Positions 47,464-59,479 of a stretch of 64,000 nucleotides of DNA are shown here, piece after piece. The DNA is taken from positions 2,234,707 through 2,298,706 of the forward strand of contig CAJSYZ010000008.1 of NCBI GenBank assembly GCA_910574455.1. Direction: 5' to 3'. Each line of letters begins with the position of its first letter. The first letter of the stretch is position 1. The position numbers and the translations under genes were made by a program. The notes under the pieces were generated by a model that searched no databases, was not told the origin of the DNA, and saw nothing but the letters and a program-made list of their open reading frames with translations. This DNA comes from Trichaptum fuscoviolaceum (lineage: Eukaryota > Basidiomycota > Agaricomycetes > Hymenochaetales > Trichaptaceae).

Positions 47464-49420
47464 TCAGTCGAAATGTCGGCGGCGATACCGGATTTCTTGA
47501 GGGTTTTTCGGTACCACCATCATAGTCTACAAAAGCCAGTCAGTAGATTAAATAAAGCAACAAAGGAAGCACTTACTTGGTAGTTAGGCTTAGGGACATC
47601 AGTGTCGAGGCGCAGCTCAACCTTGCGTATAATTGCCGCAATAATCGAGCCAATCTGAAGGTATGCAAACTGCTCGCCAATACACCGATGTCGACCCGCA
47701 CCGAACGGCTGGTAAGGACTCTCTGTGCCTTTGCTGACCGCACCGAAACCGTAGTCGATCTTCTCGCCGTTCTCGTCGGTATAGGCCTTGAACGCTTGCG
47801 CCGCAACGCCTTGCGCATCGAACCACCGCACGGGATCCCACTCGTCCGCGTTCTTCCAGATGGCGGGGTCGACTTGGCTGACAGCGGGAGCGGCGAGCAC
47901 GAGGTGGCCTTTCGGGACGACGTACGAGATGTCGGTCTTCTTTGATGCAGCGGCAGGAAGAGCGATTGAAGCAGGGACGGGGATGTCCTCCTTCACTTTG
48001 CGCATGATACTGTGGATCGGGGGATGGACACGGAGAGTCTCGCGGATCACGGCGTCCAGCCAAGGTAAGGACTTCATTTCGTCATAAGTCATCGGACGGA
48101 ATTTGCCCTCTTCCCCTGTCCCGAAATGCTCGACTTGTTCCTTGTAAAGCTCCTCTCTGAAAAAGGAAACATTAAGTACATCAAGATACCACAATGTAGG
48201 TAACTTTCACTCACGCAATCTCAGGATTCTCAGCCAGGTGCAGCATAGCCCAGGAGCCAGTTGACGAGCTAGTGTGCTGACCGGCCATAAGCAATGCAAT
48301 CATTATATGAGCGATCTCACGGTCACCGAGTTCCCGTCCATTCTTGTACCGTTGGCCAAGGAGTGCCTCAATCATGTCATGACCACCGTCGGTGTCGAGA
48401 TTCTGGCCAGACCTCCGCTTCTGAATAAGGTCCACGTAGAAATCGCTCATCTTCTTCTGCGCAGCATCACGTTTCCGGTTAAACTCGAGCGGGAGATTCG
48501 GGAAAAGCATGTTCACAGGCACGAAACCTCCGTCGAGATCGTGGTAAAGGTCAGCGAACGACTTATCGAGCGCATCACGGACATCTTTGCCCTGCAATGT
48601 GCGAGAGGCAGTAAAGATTGTGATTTCGGACATGACCTTGTGAGTGTGGAATGAGCCCCATTCGTTGATGTCGTCCATCTGCCAGATTTTGAATGCAGCA
48701 TCGGTGGACATGTATTGGTTTATCTCGTCAAAGATCATGCCCACATATGCGCGGAAGTTGTCCAACGAAAGACCGACTTTCATGAACTTCTTCTGCTCCA
48801 TGAGAACCTCGTTAGGAACATCATATACAACATCCTTCCCGAAAACCGGAGTGGTAAGAGGCTGCCATTTTGTTAGACAAATACAAACACATCGATTAAG
48901 CTAAGTCCTACCGTATACACCTCCTCAGCGTTCAGTTGGGAATGTTTTCCACCTAATACAAAGTTGTTTCCCTTCGGGCCCAAAAGAACGGTCACCGGAC
49001 GACCGAAGAGAATGAAGGTAAATACTTCGCCGTACTACGGCGAAACGATATCAGTATGCCATCGCGAACCCGGATATGATTAGCTTACCTTCTTGCGACA
49101 GTCAAAGAAAAACTTGATGGGGTCGTTGCCATAAGTCACTGCAGAGCCAATGAAAGGGAACCAGTGGAAGACAACGGGTGGTAGCGATGGGTCTCTGGGT
49201 CTAATCTAATAAGATATCATGCTCAGTCTCCATAGAGTCAAAATTGAATACTGCCACACACCTTTTGCCAGATAGCATTCAAGAGTATAACGATAAGGGG
49301 GATGTTTACCAGAGCAAGCAAAGCCAATCGCTCGCGTGAAGGTATGCGCGTCTGTGCCTGCTGAACATATCCTGACCAGGATTCCACGTTGAACGCCGTG
49401 AGCGTTGCGTTGAGCGACAT
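47464..49420 (-). CDS. ERG11: Lanosterol 14-alpha-demethylase, cytochrome P450 CYP51
   Basis: Six exons are inferred: 49420-49262, 49205-49089, 49034-48912, 48861-48215, 48156-47577 and 47526-47464, giving 562 residues. An N-terminal anchor ([20 protein letters not shown]) places it in the endoplasmic reticulum. Family marks: [40 protein letters not shown], the [11 protein letters not shown] block, the oxygen-binding helix [13 protein letters not shown], the ExxR motif ([17 protein letters not shown]) and the heme loop [15 protein letters not shown] with its cysteine. The enzyme removes the 14-alpha methyl group in ergosterol synthesis and is the azole target. The tyrosine in the [15 protein letters not shown] region usually examined for azole response looks normal; resistance cannot be judged from this. 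Confidence 0.97.
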
Positions 49421-49694
49421 GGTGCTGCTCGCTGTCGTGGGCGATGAGGAACGTAGCAGTGAGAGCGACCACGCCCTGGCGTCTTTTTATACAGGATAAT
49501 ATTTCTTCGGTCGCACGAGAAAATGTCGTACCACGACCACGGCGTGGGAATATCTACGATACGCCGGCGGCACCGTAGAGATTTTCGTGTTTTAGCAGCC
49601 GTGCGATAAATTTTCCTCTTTCTCCGCCTATTTCGTCCAATCATTCTCTAGTTTTTACACATCTCTCTTCTATCCCGGAACCAGATATACAGCA

Positions 49695-50913
49695 ATGTTC
49701 AAGCGTATGGCGAGGAAAGTGAAGAGAAAAGAACGCGATGAAGAGCTTGGGTTGGATGAGGAAGCAAAACAGGTGCTTGGGCTACAAGACACAGACAGCG
49801 ACGAGTCGGAAACGGATTCTGAAGTGAATTCTGACTTGGGCTCGGACTCGGATTCAGATGCTAGTTTGGATAGTGATCTCGATGTAGGAAGCGATGCTGG
49901 AATGAAAACGGAATGGCTAGGCGCAGAAGGATACGGCTCAGAGGAAGATGAGGGCAGCGACGACGACAGTTTAGACCTGGATTTTGACGACGATGATGAT
50001 CCCCCCATGACTCTTGTCGAGGCTACGAAGAAACCAATCTACCTCACGTCAGCTGATCCTGACATTCATGCGTGTATAGTCTGCCCGAAAAAAGCCCTTA
50101 AAAACCAAAAGATGGTGGAAGTGCACCTTCAGAGTTCGGTAAGGTCAATATCACCCCTTCTCATTGTGGGCCTTAACTAATGGCACGACGTGCAGGCTCA
50201 TAAGCGACATTTCACTAAGTTCTGCGAGGCAGCGCAACTGCCAAAGAATCGTGACAAAGATCCTAGACGCATTGTAGCCTCGATCGCAAAGGGAACTTCC
50301 CGGTCAGTGAAGAATGCAGATGGACTGTCTAATCGCGCTCTCAAGCGGGTACGTCAATGCCCTCCATATTTATACATCTTTCTGATTTAATGGCTTTTCA
50401 TCGATCTAATCCGGATAGAAAAAAAAACTAGAGCAGCTCAAGAAGAAGCGCAAGGTACAAAAAGAAATCGTTGCGAAGAAGAAACGAAGGCGCGAAAAGA
50501 AACTCTCTGGTGAAAGCGGTGACGCTAATGCGCCTACGGGATCGGGTAACGAGAGTTCAAGTCAACCTAAGAAGAAACGCAAGGTGGAGATTGGGGAGAC
50601 AACCGAGAGAAAGGATAGCGTCGAACCGGCGAAGACGACGAAGAAAGGGAAGGTTTCGTCGACTTCAAACGGGAGAGGTCCGTCGAAAAAGGAGAAAGGA
50701 CCAAAGCCTCCTACTAGTACGCCTCAGACCGATGGGATTACAGACAAAAAAATACCTCGAAGTAAAGCGCTACAAGAAGAGAACGTGAAGGAAGTGAAGC
50801 TGAAGAAAAAGAAGAGCCAGGAGTCGATCATCGAAAAGACGGAGGATAAAAGCGATTCCAAAAAGCAAAAGCGAAAATCTACAGCAACAAAGGAACTAGT
50901 AACATTCGACTAA
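49695..50913 (+). CDS. Nucleolar-type acidic/basic protein with one C2H2 finger
   Basis: Three exons are inferred: 49695-50138, 50196-50348 and 50419-50913 (363 aa). A basic start (MFKRMARKVKRKERDEELGL) is followed by a strongly acidic Asp/Ser region, then a zinc-finger-like CIVCPKKALKNQKMVEVHLQ / SSAHKRHF unit (Cys-x2-Cys ... His-x5-His). The exon border falls within the finger. The C-terminal half is a set of lysine-rich nuclear/nucleolar signals (KKKLEQLKKKRK, KKKRRREKK, QPKKKRKVE). Proteins of this make-up usually work in ribosome assembly, but I do not recognise the exact orthologue. It diverges from CYP51 with only 274 bp between start codons. Confidence 0.8.
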
Positions 50914-51129
50914 AATTCATTTATAACTGCTCCATCTATTGTTAAGTCCACTTGTATCATTATTGCATTTATCGCTCTCCTTCATGCTGTTGAAATATTG
51001 TATGCAACAATTGTTTATTCTCAAGATGCCTGCACCCGAAACATATAAGCTTATCATAGAAAAGTCCAGGATCAACATAAATTATGACATATAACAATCT
51101 ACTACATAGCATGCAATGAATGAAATGAA

Positions 51130-52954
51130 CTAAGCAAGAGTTCGCAAGACACGATCAACTTGCTCGATAACCTACGCAACCTGTCAGAATCGCAAGTAGT
51201 AGAGCCTTGAGACAAAATGTACCTGATGGATATCTGGCCGCTGACTTGGATCCGGCTTCAACATACTGTCTATTAAATCCCTCAAGCCCTGAGAATATGC
51301 AGAGTTGGTTGGGTGTTTGTACTGCGCATTCATGACAGCCATCGCAATCGATCCACCCTGCTCTGTCGTTGCAAGAGTCTCGAAAGGCGAATGGAGGTAT
51401 GCGAGCGCGTAAAGAGTGCACCCAAGAGACTGAATCAGGTGAGTATTCAGTTTCGAATAAAGGTGTATGGAAAAGAGCAAGAGTGGAAATACGTACCCAG
51501 ATATCTACTTTCTCGTCTATTGTGACTCCTGTTTTAACGTCGAAGAGCTCTGGTGCACGATATGCCATTGTACTTTGTTCTGCAGCAATGTCCTACAATG
51601 AATGTCAGAAACTGAATGTATATCTTCCTTTTTGCTCACCTGCTGCAACAACGCCTGTTGCCGGGTTTGAATGGGAATACGAGCCTTTATCGCACTGCCG
51701 AAGTCCATAAGTATTGGCGAGCCGTCATCTGCAATCATGACATTTCTTTGGCGCAAGTAAGCCACACGTACGCGCAAAATCCTAATGGCAGACATACCCG
51801 GGCTTCAAATCGCGATGTGCATATGGTACAACCTCTGTTTGACTAGGATCGGCATTACCATTGCTCAGCCCGTGGTTCGCCAACTCCTCATCACCGTCGA
51901 AGACAACGTCACCCTCATCTTCTACGGCATGCTTCGTGACCAGGGGTATGCTCGCGCCCCCATCTGCACCGTAGCTATATCCTCCATCACCATCACCCTC
52001 CGGCTGCGGTAACATGTCATCGTCTTCGTCGTCTTCGTCGTTGTGCGATACAGGTCCCCCACGGCTGCCACCGTTTTGCTTTGTCCGAGGCCGGGCAGAG
52101 GCGGGGATCGATTCCCGAGACGGAGCTGTATGATGTCTCTGTTGCGCCGTTGAGGACGAAGCGAGCGGTGCACGGTAGGTGTGCATTGCCTTAACCGCCT
52201 CGCATGTCCCACGGAAAAGGCGCAGCATTTCAGACTCGGAGAAGTGCGTGCCGTTGATGAGGTGTGCGCTGATGGCGTCTTGGAGGTTCCCTCGCTGATC
52301 CAAATGTCAGAACTGATCTTCGAATATACGTAGCGTTGAGGAAAACATGCCTTGTACAGGGGAAGGAACAGGTAGACGATCTTTCCTTCTCCGTCAACGT
52401 CCTGGACAACAGCTGAATCCTACAAAGCAGCAAAGGATGCACTGAGTTTCGGATTGTCGAGATAGACAAGAGCTTTCGTACCAAAATCCGAATGATATTT
52501 GGGTGTCTAATTTGTTCCTCAGATTGCTATAAGTACCATACATGAAACATACATACTTAAATCGCCTATAAGCCTCAACTTCTCTCATAGCTTCCTTCAC
52601 GCCTTCGGAACCCATTGGACATCGGATTTTTTTGAGAGCGAATTGCCGCTAATGTGGAAGTCATTAGAACATTGGCATAAAGCCTGCACGAGAGGTACTG
52701 ACTCCACTACTTTCATCCTGTACCAAATAGACGAACGAGAAGCCTCCCTCTCCTAGGACTTTGACTATTTTGACTGGAAACGCAACGCTAGTCAGTATGT
52801 GTCGGTGTTCGATGTTGCGGTACTGACATGTTCGCCCGTTTATTTTCACTGACGCTGATTGTTTACAGAGACACGATGTGACCGCCCAGACGGCATCTTT
52901 TGCGCGCTCTTTGAGGCTGTCGAGGGATTGCAACAGCTGAGGAGGGAAAGACAT
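51130..52954 (-). CDS. STK16/Env7-like Ser/Thr protein kinase (NAK family)
   Basis: About eight exons. A short N-terminal lead (MSFPPQLLQSLDSLKERAKD, then a Cys-containing CLCKQ that could be palmitoylated) precedes the P-loop VKVLGEGGFSFVYLVQD, the lysine strand FALKKIRCPMG, HPNIIRI, then a long Ser/Asp-rich insert (AQQRHHTAPSRES, EDDEDDDMLPQPEGD) before the catalytic HRDLKPGNVMIADDG, the DFGSA metal site, AYRAPELFDV and SLGCTLYALAYLHSPFE. The end is DLIDSMLKPDPSQRPDI and VIEQVDRVLRTLA. Kinases of this group are Golgi or vacuole-membrane associated. The about 130-residue insert between hinge and catalytic loop is a lineage feature seen in many fungal Env7 relatives. Exact exon borders were not all fixed. 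Confidence 0.88.
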
Positions 52955-54060
52955 GAGTGTGCTGCGCGAAGTGACGTTTACGGATTCCCAGCACTGCTGC
53001 ACCGGACCCTGAAAGTTGCCACACTCAGGCTTGAGTTGAAGCTGAAACGCACCTCTACTCTTCATCCCTCGCGTTTTGTAAAACTCATAATATCTGAAGA
53101 GACACCAATGTTTCTTCTGTCTTTTCTCTCATCCGTCTGCAAAACAAATGACACGGGTTGTGGTTGCAATCCATGGAAGGTAACCACAAGAACGTTCAAG
53201 TTTTATCCAAGTGTATTAGGCTACGGACGGGGAGCTTAGACGAAGTAGGGGATATAGATTAGGCACTCTTATACTTCAGTAGGCTGCTGTATTTCATGAG
53301 CGTCTACTGGTCACATCTGGCAAAGGTCGGCGGAACTGTCTGAACCAGACGGTAAACTCAGGCTAGAGTGAACGGAACCACAACGGCCACGTAGACTACA
53401 TAGTCGAGTAAGGTGAGTCTCATCTATTTCTATCTCGGATTTACATGTATCATTGTATTTACCCTCAAGTTACTGTTAAAGGCATCACCAGTCGACATAT
53501 GGTCGACAAGGAGTTGCCTCCAATATTTCAACCTCACCGGGCGAAAAAAGAGAAGAGTATCGAGAAAATATACAGTCTACCGAACCGGTGCAAGCAAAAA
53601 GGAGAATTGTGGCTTCTGTTGGGCAAGACTTCAACAAGTAAGAACCAAAGGAGCAAATTGTCGTTCAAGATTGAACAGATATCAGACATATGTCTCAAGA
53701 GTGAAATTTTTCACACTTTCAAGTGCGATAGGTGGACTCTCCGGCCAAGGAGACCTGTATTTGCTCGTGTGGCAGACTACTTTACGGGCTGATAGCGTCC
53801 AAGGGTTGCTTCGTGCAGTGTGGAAATCTTTCCAGCTTCTTTACCACTAAGTATTTGGGTCCTTCGCACTCAGGCTATAAACATCGCGAACGTTTGGATT
53901 CTCGGGACCGAATGTGCAATTATCTAACCTCCGACTTCCTCGCACTTCAATCAGGTCCTGACAGCACTGTAAGTCCACAAACTGTGCTGATGCTCTCTTT
54001 GCGTGTGTATATTTACATACGTGCTACGCAGGTCACTCGAGTTCTATCCTCATATCATGC
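52955..54060. other. Intergenic region with an unassigned 145-codon ORF
   Basis: A plus-strand frame at 53413-53850 starts MSLIYFYLGFTCIIVFTLKL and overlaps a second frame (53445-53792) that reads more evenly (EIFHTFKCDRWTLRPRRPVF). Neither resembles a known family. Upstream is the kinase 5' region. The segment just before 54061 could hold promoter of the decayed phosphatase gene. No further feature recognised. Confidence 0.3.
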
Positions 54061-55447
54061 CACGATTACGCTCTGACATACTCATACCAGCCATTTTTCT
54101 CTTCAACATCATCTATGCCTTACATTCATGTGACTGGCTTTGCGTGAAATTAGGAAAGGGGGATGACGCGCCTAAACAGTTGTTGGTTGACAAGATATAC
54201 CACAACGGAAACCAAGAGATTTTCGATGCCGAGAAGAAGCTCATACGCCGGATTGTGGCAGTCGGTGACCTACATGGAGACTACATTAACACATTGAAAG
54301 TGCTACAAAAAAATGTCAGGTGTTGTCGATTCGGAAGGTAGGTGGATGGGTGACATCGACATATTTGTGCAGACAGGAGTCATCATAGACGGGTAAAACA
54401 TTAACTCCTTCTGAACAACAGCATCGTCCTGATTTATTTCAAATCTGCAGAGGCGATGATACAATCAAGCTATTCTTTGTGGATAGAAGAACTGCGAGCT
54501 CAAGCTAGCTCTGTCGGAGGAAGCGTTCTCTCATTATTAGGAAATCACGAATGGATGAATCTACTAGGTGCGTAAAAATTTCGAGTGGCCATGTGTTATC
54601 TCAAAATGATTCGCTACTACGTAGGAGATTGGAGGTGCGCTAAAGGATGCTAGCGAGCGGTCAATTGCTAATTGATATACTGCAGATTTGTGCAGCCAAG
54701 TGAAATAAAAACATTTGGCTCTGTACGCGATCGTCAGAGTATGCTCCAAAAGGGACGTATTGGCGAGGCATGGAAGCGAAACTACCCTCTCGCCTCGCGC
54801 ATTCTCTTGTACCCTTCTATGGGTTCTATTAGTCAGGATCTCTTCCATCGAGAGGAATTCCCCCCTTTTACGAACAGCACTATCATGTATACACGCTGAT
54901 CTGCCGCCATCATATAAATATCTCTCTCCATATCCTTACCGATTAAGCGAGTTTGGTGCTCGTCTTTTCCAGCGCCTGCTGGAACGTGAATTTCCTCAGC
55001 TCCATCCTCCACATCCACCTTACCTGTATCACGGGCTTCCGGACGATGCTACACAGATGGACCGATGTGGTATAGTAAGGAGTGGGCGATGGGGGATGAG
55101 AAAGAGGAAAGCGAGAAAGTCGATAATGTCATCACAAACTTTCATGTCAGTCATCTTTCTTTGCAGAAGAGTCGTTGTTCATGATTTCAGAAAACTGTCT
55201 CTCGTTGTGGCGGGAAAGTCATTTTGATAGACACTGGTGCGCTCATTGAATTACATACTTTCGGAGTAGCTCTCACAGTGTATCACCGGCACAGGAATAT
55301 CGCGTACATTTAAAAGGCGGCATACTTTCTGCTCTTTCGATTCATTATGGCCTTACTCTACACGAGGATGACAACACACATAGGATTGAGCAAGAAATTA
55401 TCATTGCAATGTATCCGACCAGACAAGATGTTCTTCTTACGCACTAA
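54061..55447 (+). pseudogene. Decayed Shewanella-like (SLP-type) metallophosphatase gene
   Basis: The start MPRLRSDILIPAIFLFNIIY gives a signal or anchor sequence. VAVGDLHGDYINTLKVLQ is the first metal motif; a frame change follows at an A-run (54302-54313). VDSEGRWMGDIDIFVQTG leads to VIIDGGDD, where the family has GDxxDRG: the metal-binding Asp and the Arg are gone. After LFF another frame change is needed to read WIEELRAQASSVGGSVLSLL and GNHEWMN, the third motif. Further pieces are IKTFGSVRDRQSMLQKGRIG, LSEFGARLFQRLLEREFPQ and YHGLPDDATQMD, with more frame breaks. At least three frame lesions plus a lost catalytic residue indicate a dead gene. The family is normally secreted or vacuolar. 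Confidence 0.8.
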
Positions 55448-55762
55448 GACGAAGTCATCAGGGAGGATTAACTTATTTTCCTAATGTCATTTAGTTGTGC
55501 GACAAACTGTGACGAAGTGCAACAACGTATCAGTTACCACGAAGCATCTGTGGACAGAGGAATGAAGCAAAACGTTGCACAGGACAGCGCAGGAATAGCC
55601 ACTATGACCGTTCAGTCCAAGCCAGTAAAAGAAATCACAGAAAAAAGCACCCTCCTTCCCAGGGGCTCCCTACGGTCGCCCGATCCGGTTGCTTAAATAA
55701 TAATTACCCAAAATGTAGTTAGGACAAACAATAAAACTTTTGAACCAAACAACCGGGCGACC

Positions 55763-56450
55763 TAGTCTCGTAACCAGACCAGGCGTAGCTCTTTTTAGAT
55801 GTTTGCAATAGCAAACCGGCGCTAGCCGGTCTGGAATATACCGTTCGCACGTATAGGGAGGTGCCGCGGACTTTCAACATTTACTGTATTAAGGACGTAC
55901 CACTGATGTAATACTAGTTCTTTTAATGATATCATCGTGCTATTTTAAACAAAGTTGTATCATCACATAAAGAATTAGGTTCGTGTCACACTCACACGCG
56001 CAGGCACGCGCAGTAAACGATCGGTGTGAGCGCTTCGCTGGCGCTTGCACGTCTAACTCTGTCTCGTCTCTCATTTCTTTGCTTTACTATCTTTATTTCT
56101 TAACTATGGTATATGGCTGCTCAACATCGTACTTGTTCACGCAAATTCAAGCACTAACTGACGCTCATCAAGCGCGCAGTTGCGTAAATATCCGTAAGAA
56201 AGAACTTGAAGAAGTTGCGTGAGCTCACGTATGCTCACGTCTGATGTGACAAGGAACCAAATTTTTATTTTTAACTACTAAATTACATCATCGGGTACCT
56301 GCATACCCTGGCTTTACAACCTCCATAAGGGAGGATTTCGAAGTCCGCGGCACCTCCCTATAGGCGCGAACGGTATATTCCAGGCCGGCTAGCGCCGGTC
56401 TGCCACAGCAGACATCTAAAAACGCTACGCCTGGCCTGGTCACGAGGCTA
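55763..56450. repeat. Inner inverted repeat 1 of the nested element
   Basis: The left half (55763-55876) and the right half (about 56335-56450) are inverted copies sharing accaggcgtagc, ggcgctagccgg, ggaatataccgttcgc and gggaggtgccgcggac. Sequence identity is lower than for the outer repeats, implying an older structure. About 450 bp of AT-rich DNA lie between the halves. Confidence 0.75.
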
Positions 56451-56454
56451 CGGG

Positions 56455-57086
56455 CGACCGTTAGGGAGCCCTGGCAGAATAGTCCAAATCGGGAAGACCG
56501 ACTGTCATGAACCAAATAAAATAAAACACGCAGCTCATCGCTCGGACTTCTCCGAGAGTCGGGATTCGTGGGTAAAACCTCCCCGCGGCAACCTGTAAGT
56601 TATGCTCTCCGCCTTGCCCAACGCACTTCAGCAACTTCTCGTGCCAGTCTTGCAACCCCTGGGATCTAAGCACGGACTCTTCCCTAGAAGCTTCCAAATC
56701 ACGATATAAGGGCTTTACATTAAGACGCAAACACACTGTCTCTAATGACTTGCCGCGGCGCGTCATTTCGCGGACAGACCGATGAGCTTATTGGCGGACC
56801 AGATAACATTGCAAATGAGGCACAAAGAACGCGCAAGCCATCTTCAAATGAGCCCTTCAGAAGGACTAGGTCAAGCAGACGAGCCTCTAGATGTTGTTGT
56901 TGTAGAATATATTTAAATTAAATGTGTGGACTTACTAAGTTACAGCCTGAGGTTACTATAGCACAAACTTTTACCCACGAATCCCGACTCTCGGAGAAGT
57001 CCGAGCGATGAGCTGCGTGTTTTATTTTATTTGGTTCATGACAGTCGGTCTTCCCGATTTGGACTATTCTGCCAGGGCTCCCTAAC
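56455..57086. repeat. Inner inverted repeat 2 of the nested element
   Basis: The left half (56455-56579) and the right half (about 56969-57086) are near-perfect inverted copies, starting cgaccgttagggagccctgg and reaching the gattcgtgggtaaaa block. Its edge shares the core agggagcc..ccctgg with the outer TIR, suggesting related elements inserted into one another or end duplication. Confidence 0.8.
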
Positions 57087-57289
57087 GGTCGCCCGGTTGT
57101 TTGGTTCAAAAGTTTTATTGTTTGTCCTAACTACATTTTGGGTAATTATTATTTAAGCTACCGGATCGGGCGACCGTAGGGAGCCCCTGGGAAGGAGGGT
57201 GAGAAAAAAGCAGCTCGACAAGCTCGGGAAGCCAGAACTTCCCACACACAACCTCAACTTTCGTACCGCAGCTCAACATCATCACATAT

Positions 57290-58535
57290 CTTATAGTGAT
57301 ATAATCATCCCTTTGAAATGCCCGCCTGCCTTGAAAAAGGAAAGTGAAAACAAATGCTCTCGCTCTTGACGAGTCCAATGGAGTCGAACTCCGACATCCC
57401 CGGGTACGTACTTTGCTGCTAACCATCTCAGTCTTCAGTCCTTAATGACCTTCCACAGACTACGGCGCAAGTAAATGCGCTAGTACTGACCGTATCGGCC
57501 GTGCAGCTTTCTTCAGAAGCAGAGGACCCAGAACACGAAGAGGAGTCACCAGTTCAACATTCTTCTTCCACGCTTCCACCACCGTCGCAGACCGCAATTT
57601 TGACTGCTCTGTTTGGCTGGTCGCTTCCGCCCACCCAACTCCCATCAGAACAGCGACCCCGTACGCCATCGTCCAGCCGCTCTGCCTCAGTTGCGCCTTC
57701 AGCCCCAGCAACTCCGAGACGTACAAGTGGTAACTATTCTCAACAAGTTCCAGACACGCCTTGTCCATCGAGGCCGTCAGGTCTACGATTTTCGTCGACA
57801 GTCACGGACGGGCTGCATAGGACCGAAACGCAGAAAGATCGAGATTCCGCACTGCTATACTGTGCGCTTTGCCAGAGGAAGGTTGGTCTATGGGCTTTCA
57901 AGTCTTCACCTCCCGAGATCGCTATACCGGCTACACCAACTCGCAATGCAACGTCATCCAAACAGCCGACGGTGCCCGCCACACCGTCGCGAGCAGCACG
58001 ACGCATTTCTCAATTGCCGAAGCGTCAGTTGGACCTGCTGAAGGAACATCGATCATATTGCCCTTATGTCGCGCGCTCAACATCTATTCCCTCCTTGCCT
58101 TCTTACGCGCCTTCTGCGTCGGCGTTGGCGACTGGCTCTCGGCCACCCACACCCTCCCGTTCAAACTCCTTGCCGTCGTTCAACTTCTCGTTCACGCCGC
58201 GTAATGCTCCACCTTACCCGGCTCCAGATCCAATAGATCCAAGCTCTGTAGAGGGTTGGCGTGCAGTCCTAACAGTGGTGTTGCGCTCAGGCTTTAGCCG
58301 CCGTCAGCGGATGAAATCATTAAACTTTTCGCGGCCTGGTGCACAAAGTGAAAGAATAGGACAAGATGATGAAGACCCTGACAGAATGGAAGTCGATGGC
58401 ATCCATGCTATGGTAGAGGGCGCAAAAGCCCATGGCGTAAGTTGAAGTTCCTTGGAAATATTGATTAATCATGTACTTACCCTCTCCTCCCAGCCAAAGG
58501 ATCTGCTGAGATATGTGAAGAGCCTGTTCGCGTGA
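57290..58535 (+). pseudogene. 5'-truncated duplicate of the ZC3HC1-like gene (in B')
   Basis: The copy begins within exon 5 (residual ALTLDES-like codons altered), keeps the intron with the GTACGT donor, exon 6 from TTAQVNALVLTVSA to AKAHG, the last intron and exon 7 (PKDLLRYVKSLFA). Exons 1-4, with the whole C3HC finger, are absent. The 326-codon exon 6 is still open with only scattered changes, so the duplication is recent. A transcript could encode only the Rsm1-like half. Confidence 0.85.
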
Positions 58536-59132
58536 AGAGGCAAATGTACATAAAGATGGTGCTCGCATATACAATTGGACTCTGATGACTGCGACGCACG
58601 ATGTGACATATAGCACGTGAGTGTGACGAAGGGCGCCTCGTACAGAAGAGTTGGCGATGAGAAGGTTAATATGTGCAGCTACAACCCGATACAATGCTGA
58701 TGACCAGGAACAACTTCTATGGAACGCACGGACCGACCTGTGTCTGCATTAGGGCTTGAGGCATAATCTGAACCGTTTCAGTGACCCCTCGCCCGCCGAC
58801 AACCAATCTACCGTCCCATGCTTTCGTTTGCCTGCCATCATCCACACTCTACCCCATGCCTATTGTCTCTTGTCGCAAACTCATTGTTGATGGCCAAAAA
58901 CCACAGATCTGGGTGCCTGTGACTGGAGATGAAATCGTAGGGCGGACTAACGACATGCTAACCACAACATTCCATAGCTACGCCCCCTTGGTTTCTAGGC
59001 GTTCTTTGTCTTCGCTCGGCTGGTGTAGCTACTCGAAACTGCCTTTGATTATCTCAAGGATTATTTGCTATTATTTGCTGGAGGTTGACGGTGTGCGGCA
59101 GACTGTAGCTTATCCCAGGCCACTGACGGCCC

Positions 59133-59140
59133 TATAAAAA
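59133..59140 (+). promoter_or_regulatory. TATA box of the acidic short-protein gene (B')
   Basis: TATAAAAA lies 92 bp before the ATG at 59225. The same place in copy B reads TTTAAAAA (minus strand near 23700), so the two copies differ in their core promoter. Confidence 0.5.
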
Positions 59141-59224
59141 GGCTGTCCATGGATCGAGTCTCCTCACAGTTGACATCACTCTGCTCTGCTCGTGCACATA
59201 ACATCAATTACCTCCACAGTAAAA

Positions 59225-59479
59225 ATGCAAGCCAATCGGATGTCTATTTCGTACATCCTGAGAGATGACACACACTATGAACCATCATCTGACACTGGCT
59301 ACGAGACGGATACCGAGACTGACGACGAGCACAGTGAAGGACCCAACGATCCCAACGACGGGGACGATGAAGAAGACTGGGAGGAAGAACTGTCGACGGA
59401 TGTCGACTCGGACTGGGACTCTGACCAACAGATAAATTATGAATGGCAGTTGAGGACTCGGAATGAGAGGAATGATTAA
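59225..59479 (+). CDS. Short acidic protein (84 aa), copy in B'
   Basis: Differs from the B copy (23354-23608) by one residue (Ser for Trp in the EEEL-TDV region). Same start MQANRMSISYILRDDTHYEP and acidic tract. A proper TATA box and short leader make this the better candidate for expression. Not recognised as a known family. Confidence 0.6.
   Translation: MQANRMSISYILRDDTHYEPSSDTGYETDTETDDEHSEGPNDPNDGDDEEDWEEELSTDVDSDWDSDQQINYEWQLRTRNERND

Larger units (their letters stand above)
55648..57201. mobile_element. 1554-bp TIR element with 9-bp target duplication (MULE-like)
   Basis: Terminal inverted repeats of 115 bp (55648-55762 and 57087-57201) begin CACCCTCCTTCCCAGGGGCT and are almost identical. 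Both flanks read agaaaaaag (55639-55647 and 57202-57210), a 9-bp target duplication. Long TIRs plus a 9-bp duplication fit Mutator-like elements. No transposase frame is present. The interior consists almost entirely of two further inverted repeats, listed separately. The flank is A-rich, so the duplication length should be checked. Confidence 0.8.

Noticed and set aside
57360..57410. tRNA-like GGTTCGA-type stretch near gagtcgaactccgac
   Set aside because: It is coding sequence of ZC3HC1-like exon 5 and does not fold into a cloverleaf.
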